Shown here: positions 1 to 8,503 of the stretch, one piece after another
How positions within the stretch are numbered: the first letter of the stretch is position 1
Layout: the number at the start of each line of letters is the position of its first letter
Origin: Haloferacaceae archaeon
GTDB lineage: Archaea; Halobacteriota; Halobacteria; Halobacteriales; Haloferacaceae
Direction of reading: 5' to 3'
Assembly: GCA_003554115.1 (NCBI GenBank)
Contig: PWFE01000141.1
Span: 1 to 27,290, forward strand
DNA length: 27,290 nt
The notes under the pieces: model-generated
Seen by the model: only the letters and a program-made list of their open reading frames with translations
Told to the model about the DNA's origin: nothing
Database searches by the model: none
Program-made: the position numbers and the translations under genes

Positions 1-2203
1 CCTCGTAGCGTTCGCGCGTTTCGGGCGTCACACTCGCAGTGACCTGATCGAGTGCATCCTCGAAGTGATCCATCGTCACCCGGACGTTGCCGACCGATTC
101 GGCGACTTCCTCGCGGGTGACACTGCCGATGAACTCACGGCTGGCAGCCATCGATGCCTCGCGGCAGACCGCTTCGATATCCGCGCCGACGTAGCCCTCC
201 GTGCGGCGGGCCAGTTTGTCGAGATCAACGTCGTCGGCCAGCGGTTTCTGTCCGGTGTGGACCTCGAAGATCTTCCGGCGGGCCTCCTCGTCGGGCACCG
301 GCACATGGACGTGTCGGTCCAGTCGACCGGGCCGCAGGAGTGCCGAATCGATCAGATCTGGGCGGTTCGAAGTGGCGATCACCACGACATCCTCTAAGGA
401 TTCGAGCCCGTCGAGCTCGGTCAACAACTGGCTGACCATCCGTTCGCCGACACCCGAATCCGTGCTCTGAGAGCCGCGTTCGGCGGCAATCGAGTCGATC
501 TCGTCGAAGAACACCACCGTCGGGGCGTTCTCGCGGGCTTTGCTGAACACTTCGCGGACGCCCTTCTCGGATTCGCCCACGAACTTGTTGAGCAGTTCGG
601 GGCCTTTGATCGAGATGAAGTTCGATTCAGCCTCGTTGGCGACCGCCTTCGCCAGGAGGGTCTTGCCGGTCCCCGGTGGACCGTACAGCATGACACCTTT
701 TGCGGCAGCCATATCGAGTTCCTCAAAGACCTCGGGGTATTCGAGTGGCCACTGGATCGTCTCGCGGAGCCGCTCTTTAGTGTCTTCGAGGCCACCGACG
801 TCTTCCCAGGTGACATCGGGCACTTCGACGAACACCTCACGCAGCGCGGAGGGTTCGATTCCTTTTAAGGCCGATTTGAGATCCGACTCCAAGACTTCGA
901 TTGATTCGAGCACCTCGGCGTCGATCTCATCGCTTTCGAGATCGAGCCGTGGGCGAATCCGGCGCAGGGCGTGCATTGCAGCCTCTTTGGCGAGACTTTC
1001 GAGATCAGCCCCGACAAAGCCGTGGGTGTTTTCGGCGTACACCTCAAGGTCGATCCCCTCGGCCAGCGGCATGTTGCGGGTATGAACCTGCAAGATCTCT
1101 TTGCGGCCATCTCTGTCTGGGACACCGACTTCGATCTCGCGGTCGAACCGGCCACCGCGGCGCAGGGCGGGATCGATGGCGTCGACGCGGTTGGTCGCAC
1201 CGATGACGACGACCTCGCCGCGCTCTTCGAGCCCGTCCATCAGCGAGAGCAGTTGGGCGACGACACGTCGTTCGACGTCGCCGCCGGCCTCTTCGCGTTT
1301 CGGCGCGATGGAGTCCAACTCGTCCATGAAGATGATCGCGGGAGCCTCCTCAGAGGCCTCTTCGAAGATATCACGGAGTTGTTCTTCGCTTTCGCCGTAG
1401 TATTTCGACATGATCTCAGGCCCAGAGAGCGTGTGGAACGAGGCGTCGATCTCGTTGGCGACCGCCTTAGCGATCAGCGTCTTGCCAGTTCCCGGTGGGC
1501 CGTGCAGGAGCACACCCTTCGGTGGCTCGATACCGAGCCGTTTGAACAGCTCTGGGTGTCTCATCGGTAGCTCGATCATCTCCCGTACTTGTTCGAGCTC
1601 CTCGTCGAGCCCACCGATATCCTCGTAGGCGATGTCAGGCGAGCTACCGGGCGTACCCGCCCCAGTGCCACTGGGTGCCTCGCGGATCTGCTCGGCTGGT
1701 TTCTCAGAGATTTTGACCTCTGTCGAGTCAGTAACAACGACCGTTCCTTTCGGCGAGGTCGACGCGATCTTCAGCGGCACGGCTTGGGACTGTCCGCCCA
1801 TGAAGCCGAAGCCCAGTGGCAACTGGACGTTCTGGCCCGCAGTAACGGGCTGGCCGCCAAGCTCACGGCGGATCAGCGAATCGATATTCCCGCGAATACC
1901 GAGTCGCTGGGGCAACGCAATCGTGATCGACTCTGCCGGGTTGACCTCGGCCTTTTCGATCGTTACTTTATCGTCGATACCAACGCCTGCCTCTTGGCGG
2001 AGTCGACCGTCGATGCGGACGATTCCGGTTCCGTCGTCTTCAGGGTAGCCGGGCCACACCCGGGCGATGGCGGTGCCGTCGTCGCTGTCTAGTCGGACGA
2101 AATCCCCGCCGCTGAGTTCGAGTTCGTCGGCAGCGAGTCGGTCGACCGCCGCAAGACGTCGGCCGGCGTCCTTCTGTTTGAGAGGTTTGACTGTGAGTTT
2201 CAT
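1..2203 (-). CDS. cdc48: CDC48/VCP-type AAA+ ATPase, C-terminus cut by window edge
   Basis: This is an archaeal CDC48 (p97/VCP-like) double-ring ATPase that unfolds proteins and is thought to feed the proteasome. About 734 residues are visible, close to the family's usual 740-760, and the visible end (ETRERYE) lies near the normal C-terminus, so only a short tail is missing. Residues 1-95 fit the double-psi barrel N-domain and about 105-180 the second N-subdomain. D1 has Walker A GPPGTGKT at 235-242, Walker B with D294/E295, and pore-loop KYYG. D2 has Walker A at 508-515, Walker B with D567/E568, and pore-loop KFVG. Arginine-finger segments follow both Walker B motifs. Both ATP sites look intact. 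The ATG at 2203 overlaps the stop of the upstream small Hsp20-like gene by 4 nt (ATGA), which indicates translational coupling. Whether a proteasome-docking C-terminal motif is present cannot be seen. Confidence 0.97.
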   Translation of the reverse strand, partial: MKLTVKPLKQKDAGRRLAAVDRLAADELELSGGDFVRLDSDDGTAIARVWPGYPEDDGTGIVRIDGRLRQEAGVGIDDKVTIEKAEVNPAESITIALPQRLGIRGNIDSLIRRELGGQPVTAGQNVQLPLGFGFMGGQSQAVPLKIASTSPKGTVVVTDSTEVKISEKPAEQIREAPSGTGAGTPGSSPDIAYEDIGGLDEELEQVREMIELPMRHPELFKRLGIEPPKGVLLHGPPGTGKTLIAKAVANEIDASFHTLSGPEIMSKYYGESEEQLRDIFEEASEEAPAIIFMDELDSIAPKREEAGGDVERRVVAQLLSLMDGLEERGEVVVIGATNRVDAIDPALRRGGRFDREIEVGVPDRDGRKEILQVHTRNMPLAEGIDLEVYAENTHGFVGADLESLAKEAAMHALRRIRPRLDLESDEIDAEVLESIEVLESDLKSALKGIEPSALREVFVEVPDVTWEDVGGLEDTKERLRETIQWPLEYPEVFEELDMAAAKGVMLYGPPGTGKTLLAKAVANEAESNFISIKGPELLNKFVGESEKGVREVFSKARENAPTVVFFDEIDSIAAERGSQSTDSGVGERMVSQLLTELDGLESLEDVVVIATSNRPDLIDSALLRPGRLDRHVHVPVPDEEARRKIFEVHTGQKPLADDVDLDKLARRTEGYVGADIEAVCREASMAASREFIGSVTREEVAESVGNVRVTMDHFEDALDQVTASVTPETRERYE

Positions 2204-2448
2204 TTGTCCACCGTGATCGTGAGTACGCCGTTATTGGTTGTAACATCTGGGTCCGATCCAGGAAGTTCGAACTCGGCCTCGCTGAGCCGGTCGCCGTGGT
2301 CGATGACGACAATCGCTGTCGAGCCGACGACATCCACATCGACGTGCGCGTCATCGACCGGAAGGTCGACGGCGAGCACCGCGTGATCGTCGTACTCGTA
2401 GCGTCGCACGAAGCGGTCGTCATGACCGGCGGTCTGTGTATAATTCAT
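2200..2448 (-). CDS. Small Hsp20/DUF7127-like protein upstream of cdc48
   Basis: This 82-residue acidic protein contains an RRYEYDD motif (about 15-21), alternating hydrophobic beta-strands and a C-terminal GVLTITVDK. That is the pattern of a shortened alpha-crystallin (Hsp20) sandwich, or of the haloarchaeal DUF7127 family that I associate with cdc48 genes. It lacks the length of a full small heat-shock protein (usually 120 residues or more). Its stop codon overlaps the cdc48 start (2200-2203), so the two are co-translated. A cochaperone or adaptor role for CDC48 is inference from position. A strong TATA element lies about 25 nt upstream of its start. Confidence 0.8.
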   Translation of the reverse strand: MNYTQTAGHDDRFVRRYEYDDHAVLAVDLPVDDAHVDVDVVGSTAIVVIDHGDRLSEAEFELPGSDPDVTTNNGVLTITVDK

Positions 2449-2452
2449 ATGA

Positions 2453-2484
2453 CTAACCCTCAGTTAGCCATCTAAATATATAAA
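2453..2484 (-). promoter_or_regulatory. Promoter of the Hsp20-like/cdc48 operon with palindrome near the transcription start
   Basis: Read on the minus strand, a TATA box (TTTATATATTTA, about 2473-2484) is followed by a perfect inverted repeat CTAAC-N5-GTTAG (2453-2467), directly before the ATG at 2448. The spacing predicts transcription starting around 2450, so the palindrome sits between the TATA box and the start site. A repressor bound there would block initiation. The TATA box is clear; the operator function is inference. Confidence 0.6.
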
Positions 2485-2641
2485 TCTTTCGTACACTAAT
2501 CGCATTACAGCGCCGGGTCACCAAAATTCGGTTGTATTGCGGTCCACACTCTGTCTTCGAACAAAGAGTGTACTCACTCCCGGAATGTATGTTTGGTTGA
2601 ACGGTCCCGCGATTTATGACTGCCAGCCGCCCACATACTGT

Positions 2642-3424
2642 ATGCAAACCGTCGACCACCACGGCCGGTCGACAGCCTACCGCTATCGTGATGTGAGCGA
2701 GTCAGGTGGTCCTGGACTCTGCTGTATTCACGGCAGCGGCGGCTCACATGCCGTCTGGGAGGGCCAATTCGAGTTAGCCAACCGTGCGCCTGTCGCTGCG
2801 GTCGATCTCAGCGGCCACGGCGAAAGTGAGGATATTGATGCCGATCCGGGCTACGAGACGCTCGCCGGCTACGCCGAAGACGTCGTTGCAGTCGCCGAAG
2901 CCACAGACTGCCGGGTGTTGGTGGGCCACTCGCTTGGCGGTGCGGTCGCGCTCAGTGTGGCACTCGATGACGACATCTCGCTTGCGGGGCTTGTGTTGAC
3001 CGCCACGGGCGCGCGGCTGGCTGTGCTCTCTGATCTGATCGATCTGCTTGTGACGGACTTTGAGCAGGCGCTTTCCTTCCTCCACGGCCCCGACCGCCTG
3101 TTTCACGATCCAGACCCCGAGATACTCGAACGCTCACGAACGCTGTTCGCTGAGACGGGCCAAGCAGTCACCGTTCGGGATTTCAAAACAGCCAATCGAT
3201 TCGATGAGCGCGGTCGACTGGGCGAGATCGAGCTGCCGGCAACTGCCATCGTCGGCGAGCACGACCGACTAACACCGTTGCGGTACCATCGTCATTTTAC
3301 CGCCGAAATGGACTGTTCGCTGCTCCGAATCGAAAACGCCGCTCACCTCTTGATGCTCGAACAGCCAGCCGTGTTCAACAGTGCTGTCGAGATGTTTCTC
3401 GACCGACTCGAAGCCGACTACTAA
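2642..3424 (+). CDS. Alpha/beta-hydrolase fold protein
   Basis: This 260-residue cytoplasmic alpha/beta hydrolase has the complete catalytic set. The nucleophile elbow GHSLGG carries Ser97, the acid is Asp208 in VGEHDRLTP, and the base is His235 in NAAHLL. An oxyanion-hole segment IHGSGGSH follows the first strands. The family covers esterases, lipases and C-C hydrolases; the substrate cannot be told from sequence. The ATG at 2642 is preferred over an in-frame extension to 2537 because a TATA-like TTTATGA lies about 28 nt upstream at 2612-2618, consistent with a leaderless transcript. The stop codon overlaps the stop of convergent panB by 4 nt. Confidence 0.9.
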   Translation: MQTVDHHGRSTAYRYRDVSESGGPGLCCIHGSGGSHAVWEGQFELANRAPVAAVDLSGHGESEDIDADPGYETLAGYAEDVVAVAEATDCRVLVGHSLGGAVALSVALDDDISLAGLVLTATGARLAVLSDLIDLLVTDFEQALSFLHGPDRLFHDPDPEILERSRTLFAETGQAVTVRDFKTANRFDERGRLGEIELPATAIVGEHDRLTPLRYHRHFTAEMDCSLLRIENAAHLLMLEQPAVFNSAVEMFLDRLEADY

Positions 3425-4236
3425 CGATTGTCCGGATCGAGATCAAGGCCCGATTCGATATGGCTGTGTTCTGCCGCCGGAAACGCGCCGGATTCGACGG
3501 CCTCGCAGTAGGCCTCGACAGCGTTGGTCATCTCCGTTTTCACGTCGCCGAACTGTGTGGCAAATGGCGGGACGTGCTCTGAGAGTCCCATAATATCTGT
3601 TCCGACGAGTACTTGACCGTCGCAGTCGACGCCGGCACCGATCCCAATCGTCGGAATATCGAGTGCGTCGGTCACCCGGCTGGCGACGTTCGCCGGCACA
3701 TGTTCGAGCACAAGCGCGAACGCGCCGGCGGCTTCGTGCTCACGGGCGAGGCGAAGAATCTCTTCGGCGGCTTCGGTTGTCGTTCCCTGTCGACTGTAGC
3801 CGCCGAGTTGGTTGACGTGCTGGGGTGTCAGTCCCAGGTGGGCCATCACGGGAATGCCGAGTTGTGTGATCCGTTTGGTGATCTCGACTGTGTGTGGGCC
3901 GCTTTCGAGTTTGACGGCGTCTGCACCAGCCTCCTTGAGCATCTCACCGGCGTTTCTGATCGTCTCGCGTTCGTCGACGCCGACCGAGAGAAACGGCATA
4001 TCGGCGACGACCAGCGCGTCGTCGACACCACGGGCGACCGCTGCAGTCCGGCTTTTAATCTCCTCAAGTGTCACCGGGAGGGTGTCATCGTAGCCCAGCA
4101 CGGTTGTTCCCATACTGTCGCCGACGAGGATTATGTCGACACCACAGTCGTCGATGATCCGGGCAGTCAGCGCGTCGTAGGCAGTCAGCATCGTGATGGG
4201 CTCATCGCGCGCACGAAGCCCACGGGTTGTAGTCAT
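3421..4236 (-). CDS. panB: 3-methyl-2-oxobutanoate hydroxymethyltransferase (ketopantoate hydroxymethyltransferase)
   Basis: PanB adds a hydroxymethyl group from methylene-tetrahydropterin to 2-oxoisovalerate, giving ketopantoate, the first committed step of pantothenate and CoA synthesis. The 271-residue protein matches the family length and has the (beta/alpha)8 signature segments: MLTAYDA near the start, VGDSMG with Asp40/Ser41, Asp79 in VADMPF, Glu111 in KLESG, His133 in MAHLGL, and Glu178 in LVLEHVPA (the catalytic acid position in E. coli PanB). I chose the ATG at 4236. A GTG six bases upstream is in frame, but the TATA box (TTTTAT, about 4261-4267) predicts a transcript start near 4238. 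The gene faces a divergent membrane-protein gene. The CoA pathway reappears at 22499 (coaD). Confidence 0.96.
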   Translation of the reverse strand: MTTTRGLRARDEPITMLTAYDALTARIIDDCGVDIILVGDSMGTTVLGYDDTLPVTLEEIKSRTAAVARGVDDALVVADMPFLSVGVDERETIRNAGEMLKEAGADAVKLESGPHTVEITKRITQLGIPVMAHLGLTPQHVNQLGGYSRQGTTTEAAEEILRLAREHEAAGAFALVLEHVPANVASRVTDALDIPTIGIGAGVDCDGQVLVGTDIMGLSEHVPPFATQFGDVKTEMTNAVEAYCEAVESGAFPAAEHSHIESGLDLDPDNR

Positions 4237-4342
4237 ATCCACACAGTGGGCATCGAGGCGATAAAACGGTTCGATACGCCACAGCGACGACGCAATCAGT
4301 CCGAATCGTCACACATTAACAGTCGTACGGAGAGGTACAGCC

Positions 4343-4600
4343 GTGGCTGATCTCGTCGAAACAACCGATCCAGATGGCGTCGACTTCGGCTGGGTGATGC
4401 AGATGACGTTCGTCATCACCATTCTGGTGGGCGCGCCAATCGTTGCCGGCCTCTCGATTTTAATCGAGCTGCCGACCTGGGGCTCGCGGGTGAGTTTTGC
4501 GATCCGTGTCGGCGCGCCGATTTGGTTTCTAACCGCGGTAGGTACGTTTCTGTACGCGAAGTACAAACTGGATGCTGAGGAGAACGACGAAACCGAATAG
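4343..4600 (+). CDS. Small two-helix membrane protein (DUF5822-like)
   Basis: This 85-residue protein has two hydrophobic helices, about 18-41 and 52-71, and a charged acidic C-terminal tail. The segment DPDGVDFGWVMQMTF and the following helix match my recollection of the haloarchaeal DUF5822 family, for which I know no function. The start is a GTG; a TATA-like ATTAAC at about 4314-4319 is correctly spaced for a leaderless transcript beginning there. It is divergent from panB and convergent with the HAD hydrolase. Confidence 0.8.
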   Translation: MADLVETTDPDGVDFGWVMQMTFVITILVGAPIVAGLSILIELPTWGSRVSFAIRVGAPIWFLTAVGTFLYAKYKLDAEENDETE

Positions 4601-4636
4601 TCGACCGAGTGCGCGGTTAGGCGGTCTCTACTTCGG

Positions 4637-4656
4637 GTAGTAACTGACTACTCAGT
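4637..4656. repeat. Nested inverted repeats between convergent genes
   Basis: The 65-bp gap between the DUF5822-like gene and the HAD gene contains GTAGT-AACTG-ACTAC (4637-4651), and overlapping it ACTGA-CTAC-TCAGT (4643-4656). Either could form a small stem. A related but longer palindrome occurs at 26184-26200. A bidirectional terminator or a protein site is possible; neither is shown. Confidence 0.4.
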
Positions 4657-4665
4657 AGATAGGCA

Positions 4666-5196
4666 CTACTCAACAAACCGGAAGTCGACGCCAGCGCGTT
4701 CGGCAGTCGTCCCATCTCGTGGCGAATCACCAATAAATAGCGCGTCGGCTGGCTTGACACCAAGGTTCGAGACGGTCTCCAACAGCGGCTCTGGATGTGG
4801 TTTTTGTGTGGCGACCGAATCCCGTCCGATGATGATCTCGACTGCGTCAGCAAGCCCATGGGTTTCGAGGGCGATTCGGCAGGCCGCTTCACAGTTGAGC
4901 GAACAGACGCCGACCGGCACTGATCGATTGAGTAGTTCGTCGGCCAACGCGAGTCGACTCGACTCACGCGCGCCGCGTCGTTCGTGCCGGCTGATCGCTG
5001 CTTCGACCTCGTCAGTGAGTCCGTGCACTGGGGCGTTTTCGAGCAGGCCCCACAGGTCCTTTCCGGCTGCCGCGATCCCTACTGAGTCGTAGACGTCAAT
5101 CACGTCCGTAGCGACGGCAGCCCAGTCGACATCGAGGTGGACGACTGTTCCATCCAGGTCGTAGACGACGCCTGCATACGAGTGGTCCATACCCAT
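4666..5196 (-). CDS. HAD-superfamily phosphatase (phosphoglycolate-phosphatase-like)
   Basis: This 176-residue haloacid-dehalogenase-type hydrolase has all four motifs: DLDGT (about 13-17) with the nucleophile Asp, a motif II serine in PVGVCSLN, the motif III lysine in QKPHPEPLL, and FIGDSPRD as motif IV. The helical insert between motifs I and II is short, as in subfamily I PGP/Gph-like phosphatases. The substrate is unknown. ATG codons lie at 5196 and 5190; the first is kept, and a weak TATA-like AT-rich stretch lies at about 5216-5226. It lies 48 nt downstream of the TSUP permease gene in the same direction, so read-through is possible. Confidence 0.88.
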   Translation of the reverse strand: MGMDHSYAGVVYDLDGTVVHLDVDWAAVATDVIDVYDSVGIAAAGKDLWGLLENAPVHGLTDEVEAAISRHERRGARESSRLALADELLNRSVPVGVCSLNCEAACRIALETHGLADAVEIIIGRDSVATQKPHPEPLLETVSNLGVKPADALFIGDSPRDGTTAERAGVDFRFVE

Positions 5197-5244
5197 GTGT
5201 TGGCAGGCAGGCTCAAATCGCTGTCGACGGCCGAGCTATGCGAT

Positions 5245-6021
5245 TCAAAGCTCGCCGAGCCCACCGAACAAAAGCCGAACACCGATAATCATCAACAGGC
5301 CGAGCACAGCCCACCGGCGGGTTTGAGTGCTTACCCGACTCCGGAGTCGACTGCCGACCGAGACGCCGGCGACCGTCGGAACCGCTGCCAGCACTGAGAC
5401 GCCAAACACGACAAGAGAGGGATACAGCCCCAACAGACTGGCCGCACCGACGCGAATCCCGTTGATACCGACGAACACCATCGCCACCACACCGACAAAC
5501 AGGCTGTGCGTCAGCTCGCGGCTCCGAAGATAGGCGACGAGCTGGACGCCGACGTTGGTCGCTCCAAAGACGAGCCCCGACACCGAACCGATAGCGACCA
5601 TCGCGGAGGTCGTTTCGAGCCGTGGACCGCCGAGTCCGACCGCGGGTAGCTCGACTGCCTGCTGTTGGCTGGCGACGAACGCGAACGTGAGCACACCGAG
5701 GCCGACCCGGAGCGGAGCCTCCGGCAGCACGTCGAGCACCACCATCCCCAGGACGGTCCCAACGAGCGCCGAAACCACAAGTGGACCAAATCGGCGGCCA
5801 CAGCTGCGGAGTTCGCTCGCAGAGAGTTCGCTGACCAGCCTGAGGTTGGCGGCCAAAATCGGGACGACCATGACAACGACCGCGACCGCAGGCGAAATGA
5901 CCGTCGCGAGTGCCATCGTGCCGACGACCGCGAACCCAAACCCAGCCAGCCCGTTGACTATGCCGGCAAGAAACGTGATTCCGGCCAACAACACGAGCAG
6001 CTCCATCGAAACAACAACCAT
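5245..6021 (-). CDS. TSUP-family (TauE/SafE, DUF81) membrane transporter
   Basis: This 258-residue integral membrane protein has about eight hydrophobic segments in two halves. The glycine-rich AGIVNGLAGFGFAVVGTM near the N-terminus and GLVFGATNVGVQLVAYL in the second half are the paired repeats of the sulfite exporter TauE/SafE family. Members move sulfur-containing or other organic anions; the substrate here is unknown. The ATG at 6021 was chosen because the TATA box (CTTTTATATTCG, about 6046-6057) lies about 28 nt upstream, so the frame extending to 6180 would start before the promoter. A second ATG at 6006 is less likely. Confidence 0.88.
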   Translation of the reverse strand: MVVVSMELLVLLAGITFLAGIVNGLAGFGFAVVGTMALATVISPAVAVVVMVVPILAANLRLVSELSASELRSCGRRFGPLVVSALVGTVLGMVVLDVLPEAPLRVGLGVLTFAFVASQQQAVELPAVGLGGPRLETTSAMVAIGSVSGLVFGATNVGVQLVAYLRSRELTHSLFVGVVAMVFVGINGIRVGAASLLGLYPSLVVFGVSVLAAVPTVAGVSVGSRLRSRVSTQTRRWAVLGLLMIIGVRLLFGGLGEL

Positions 6022-6098
6022 CAGATATGTAGATGAGATTGACAAGCGAATATAAAAGCCGCCCTGTAATGCGCCGGCGACACACCGTCGAAACCATC

Positions 6099-6557
6099 TC
6101 AGAGGCCACTGATGCCGACCGCAACCACTACGCCAGCACCGAGCCACCATCGCCAGCGCGTCGGCGGCTGCCGCCGACACGAGCGATGGCGTCGACCGCG
6201 AGCAATCAGTACGCCCTCACGAACAAACAGCCCACCAAGGCCAGCCAGCCCGAGCGCGGTACAGACGGTTCGGGCGTCGAAGCTAGCTGGTCCAAAAAAC
6301 AGTGACTGACCAACGACCCAGACCACGAGGCTGCCACAGACGGCCATCGGCACGCCGACTCCGAGATCACGGTACCGGCTGTATACCGCACCGAGGCCGA
6401 CGAGGACGAGCAGCCCGATAAAGACGGCCGAATCAGCCACGTTACCGACGACTGGGCTGTATCCTAGACGCGTCGTCGAAAGCAACAGGCCACAGAGGGC
6501 GACAATCCAGACGCCGAGCAGATGGCCTGCCTCGCGGTCGTCGTAGGTGAGGTCCAC
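6099..6557 (-). CDS. Unknown integral membrane protein
   Basis: This 152-residue protein has about five hydrophobic helices (about 14-28, 41-59, 68-87, 95-113 and 136-151) and an arginine-rich loop near 118-134. I do not recognise a family. The start is a GTG at 6557 and a TATA-like GTTTTAGAC lies about 27 nt upstream. It sits between the AIR-synthase-like gene (58 nt upstream) and the TSUP gene (77 nt downstream), all in one direction. The arginine-rich loop in an otherwise acidic proteome is probably a cytoplasmic positive-inside loop. Confidence 0.7.
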   Translation of the reverse strand: MDLTYDDREAGHLLGVWIVALCGLLLSTTRLGYSPVVGNVADSAVFIGLLVLVGLGAVYSRYRDLGVGVPMAVCGSLVVWVVGQSLFFGPASFDARTVCTALGLAGLGGLFVREGVLIARGRRHRSCRRQPPTRWRWWLGAGVVVAVGISGL

Positions 6558-6615
6558 ACATCGTATCGAGCGACTGTGGGTCTAAAACTCCGGATAGATA
6601 GGATTTAGGACCAGT

Positions 6616-7596
6616 CTACTCCCAGAACGGATACAGCGCGTCGCCGCCACTGTCGACCACCCGCTCGCCATCAAGCACAAGCGCGCCAGTCTCGGTATCG
6701 GCCGGTGGCTCGACACACTCGCCGATGACGGCGGCATCGATACCTGCGTCCGTGAGTCGCTGTTTTGCAGTGTCGACTGAGTCGGCGGGCACTGTCGCAA
6801 GCAGCGCGCCGGAGCCAAACGTCCGTAGTGGGTCGATCCCCATCGCCGCACAGACGGTCTCGGTTTCCGGGCGGATTGGGACCAACTCGCGGTCGACCGC
6901 GAAATCGACGCCGGCGGCCGCGGCCATCTCGATAATACCGGTGTAGACGCCGCCTTCGGTGGGGTCGTGCATTGCGGTCGCCACCTCACGGAGCGCCTGA
7001 GAGTCCGGTAGGACACTGATTTCCTCGAAGAACGCTGCGGCACACTCGATTGTCCCCTCGTCGACGCCCGCTTGGCGGAGCTCCTCGACGAAATCCGTCG
7101 CAATAATCCCAGTCGCCTCGATGGCCGCGCCCTTGGTCAACAGCAGTTTGTCGCCCGGCTCGGCTCCGCCGGTCGAGAGATGGTGGTTAGTCCGTCCGAA
7201 AGCGGTCAGGCTCAACAGCGGCCGCGAGAGTGCTGGGACGTACTCGGTGTGGCCACCGACGATACTCACGCCGAGTTCGTCGGCCGCCGCGTCGAGCTGG
7301 CCGGTTAGCGTTTCGAGGACCGCTGGGTCATCGTCGGGCAGAAAAATTACGTTCGTCAGAAATTCAGGGTCCGCGCCCGCGGCCGCGATGTCGTTACAGG
7401 CGACGTGGACGCCGAGCGTGCCAGCGGCTTCGGCCGCCAGTGAGATTGGATCGGAGCTAACAACCAGTGTTTCGTCGCCGAGATCGATCGCAGCAGCATC
7501 CTCGCCGTAGGCTGCTCCGGTCAGCACCGCGGGGTTCGACGCGCCAGTCTGGCTGAGAACGGTCGCAAGCGTCTCGGCATCCAGCTTTCCGATCAT
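6616..7596 (-). CDS. HypE-like AIR-synthase (PurM) family protein
   Basis: This 326-residue protein has the PurM/HypE/ThiL two-domain ATP-binding fold: YGEDAAAI near residues 30-37 (metal/ATP aspartate), SSDPI, ACNDIAAAGA, IVGGHTEY, and MHDPTEGGV in the second half. That last motif is shared with HypE-type hydrogenase maturation factors. It ends in LYPFWE and has no C-terminal cysteine, which true HypE needs to carry the thiocyanate group, so it is unlikely to be a hydrogenase maturase. No other hydrogenase maturation genes lie in the window. It acts presumably on a small molecule with ATP; the substrate is unknown. It follows the MBF1 gene by 68 nt in the same direction. Confidence 0.85.
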   Translation of the reverse strand: MIGKLDAETLATVLSQTGASNPAVLTGAAYGEDAAAIDLGDETLVVSSDPISLAAEAAGTLGVHVACNDIAAAGADPEFLTNVIFLPDDDPAVLETLTGQLDAAADELGVSIVGGHTEYVPALSRPLLSLTAFGRTNHHLSTGGAEPGDKLLLTKGAAIEATGIIATDFVEELRQAGVDEGTIECAAAFFEEISVLPDSQALREVATAMHDPTEGGVYTGIIEMAAAAGVDFAVDRELVPIRPETETVCAAMGIDPLRTFGSGALLATVPADSVDTAKQRLTDAGIDAAVIGECVEPPADTETGALVLDGERVVDSGGDALYPFWE

Positions 7597-7664
7597 CTAC
7601 CTCAAACTGAGATGTCGTTGTTTTTGTACCTACCGAGTACGGTTGCGCCGATGGGTTTTGAGAG

Positions 7665-8198
7665 CTATTCGTCGACAAGCTCGATTTCCAGTTCGTCTTC
7701 AAGCGCGCGAATCAGCGAGCCTCCAACCCCCGCGCGGGAGGCTCGTCCCTGTTCGACCGCCTCATACTCGTCTTCGTCGACACCGAGCGTCTCAGCGAGT
7801 TCTTCAATTGTCAGGCCAGCGGCTTGGCGGGCGGTTTCGACCCGTTCGTCATAGTTAGTCACCAGATACGGCAGTCGGTCTCGTTCGTAGTTGGTGCCTT
7901 CTTTCTCCCAGTGAGTCGAATCACCTTTGCTGGCGTCGTATATTTTGGCCTGCTTCTGTGCGGCGCGTTTTTTCCGGTTGACCGGTCGACTGGTCGAACT
8001 GGAGCTGCTGGACGACTGCGAGCCACGAGAGCGGCTTGCGTCCTTTCGACTGTCGTCGTGCGGCGAGCAGTCCGGACACACCAGCAGTTTTGCGCCCGCG
8101 ACGTTGGCCTTGCTGAGTCTGTTTGAGGCGTTGCCACAGAGTTCGCAGGCATCGCCGTCGCCACCACCACCGCCGCTACCCGTCGAGTATTTCGCCAT
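7665..8198 (-). CDS. mbf1: Multiprotein bridging factor aMBF1 (zinc ribbon plus HTH)
   Basis: This 177-residue archaeal MBF1 has an N-terminal zinc ribbon with Cys18/Cys21 and Cys41/Cys44, a low-complexity linker containing a run of seven serines (about 62-70), and a C-terminal Cro/C1-type helix-turn-helix (about 117-172). In eukaryotes MBF1 bridges activators to TBP; archaeal members associate with ribosomes or transcription, and their exact role is unsettled. The ATG at 8198 is used. Its TATA box (GATTAAAC on the minus strand, about 8221-8228) is correctly spaced, and an in-frame extension to 8351 lacks support. The glycine run at residues 9-13 directly precedes the zinc ribbon. Confidence 0.93.
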   Translation of the reverse strand: MAKYSTGSGGGGGDGDACELCGNASNRLSKANVAGAKLLVCPDCSPHDDSRKDASRSRGSQSSSSSSSTSRPVNRKKRAAQKQAKIYDASKGDSTHWEKEGTNYERDRLPYLVTNYDERVETARQAAGLTIEELAETLGVDEDEYEAVEQGRASRAGVGGSLIRALEDELEIELVDE

Positions 8199-8389
8199 AC
8201 TCGTACGTTGGACCGTGGGGTGTTTAATCTTCACCGCCTGCAGGCGGCGTTTGCTCTCGGCGGCGAGTGACACCCCGATGGGTCGACAGTGCAGCCGCTT
8301 TCGTATTTGCTTCGGTAGAATTGTGCGTGGGTGCTGTCGTAGAGACAACACCGAGCATCGTTTTTGGTGGTTGAATCCACCCGTACGAT

Positions 8390-8473
8390 GCGTGGGACCG
8401 GATTTGAACCGGCGGACCTCTACAGGACAGCGCCCTCAACGCTGCGCCGTTGGCCTGGCTTGGCTACCCACGC
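8390..8473 (-). tRNA. tRNA-Leu (anticodon GAG)
   Basis: An 84-nt class II tRNA reads from 8473 to 8390. The acceptor arms GCGTGGG and CCCACGC pair fully. The anticodon stem CAGCG/CGCTG encloses the loop TTGAGGG, giving anticodon GAG (reads CUC/CUU). A long variable arm (around TCCTGTAGAGGT) and a T-arm with TTCAAAT are present. CCA is not encoded and no intron is seen. A TATA-like CTTTTAAT lies about 50-60 nt upstream at 8523-8532. A near-identical tRNA-Leu(UAG) lies at 23407 on the other strand. Confidence 0.97.
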
Positions 8474-8487
8474 TCGTCGTGTGTTTT

Positions 8488-8503
8488 GTACGCTTTCGCG
8501 TAC
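8488..8503 (-). other. Hairpin in the leader of tRNA-Leu(GAG)
   Basis: GTACGC-TTTC-GCGTAC forms a perfect 6-bp stem between the likely promoter and the tRNA 5' end, 15 nt upstream of the mature tRNA. It may be part of the precursor leader removed by RNase P. Function is not shown. Confidence 0.4.

Noticed and set aside
540..1085. 181-residue plus-strand frame opposite cdc48
   Set aside because: Serine/arginine-rich translation typical of the antisense of an acidic haloarchaeal gene; the minus strand encodes an intact CDC48.
3613..4350. 245-residue plus-strand frame opposite panB
   Set aside because: PanB on the other strand is complete with catalytic residues; this frame has no family features.
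6616..7596. Calling the AIR-synthase-family gene hypE
   Set aside because: The required C-terminal cysteine is missing and no hydrogenase maturation genes are nearby.
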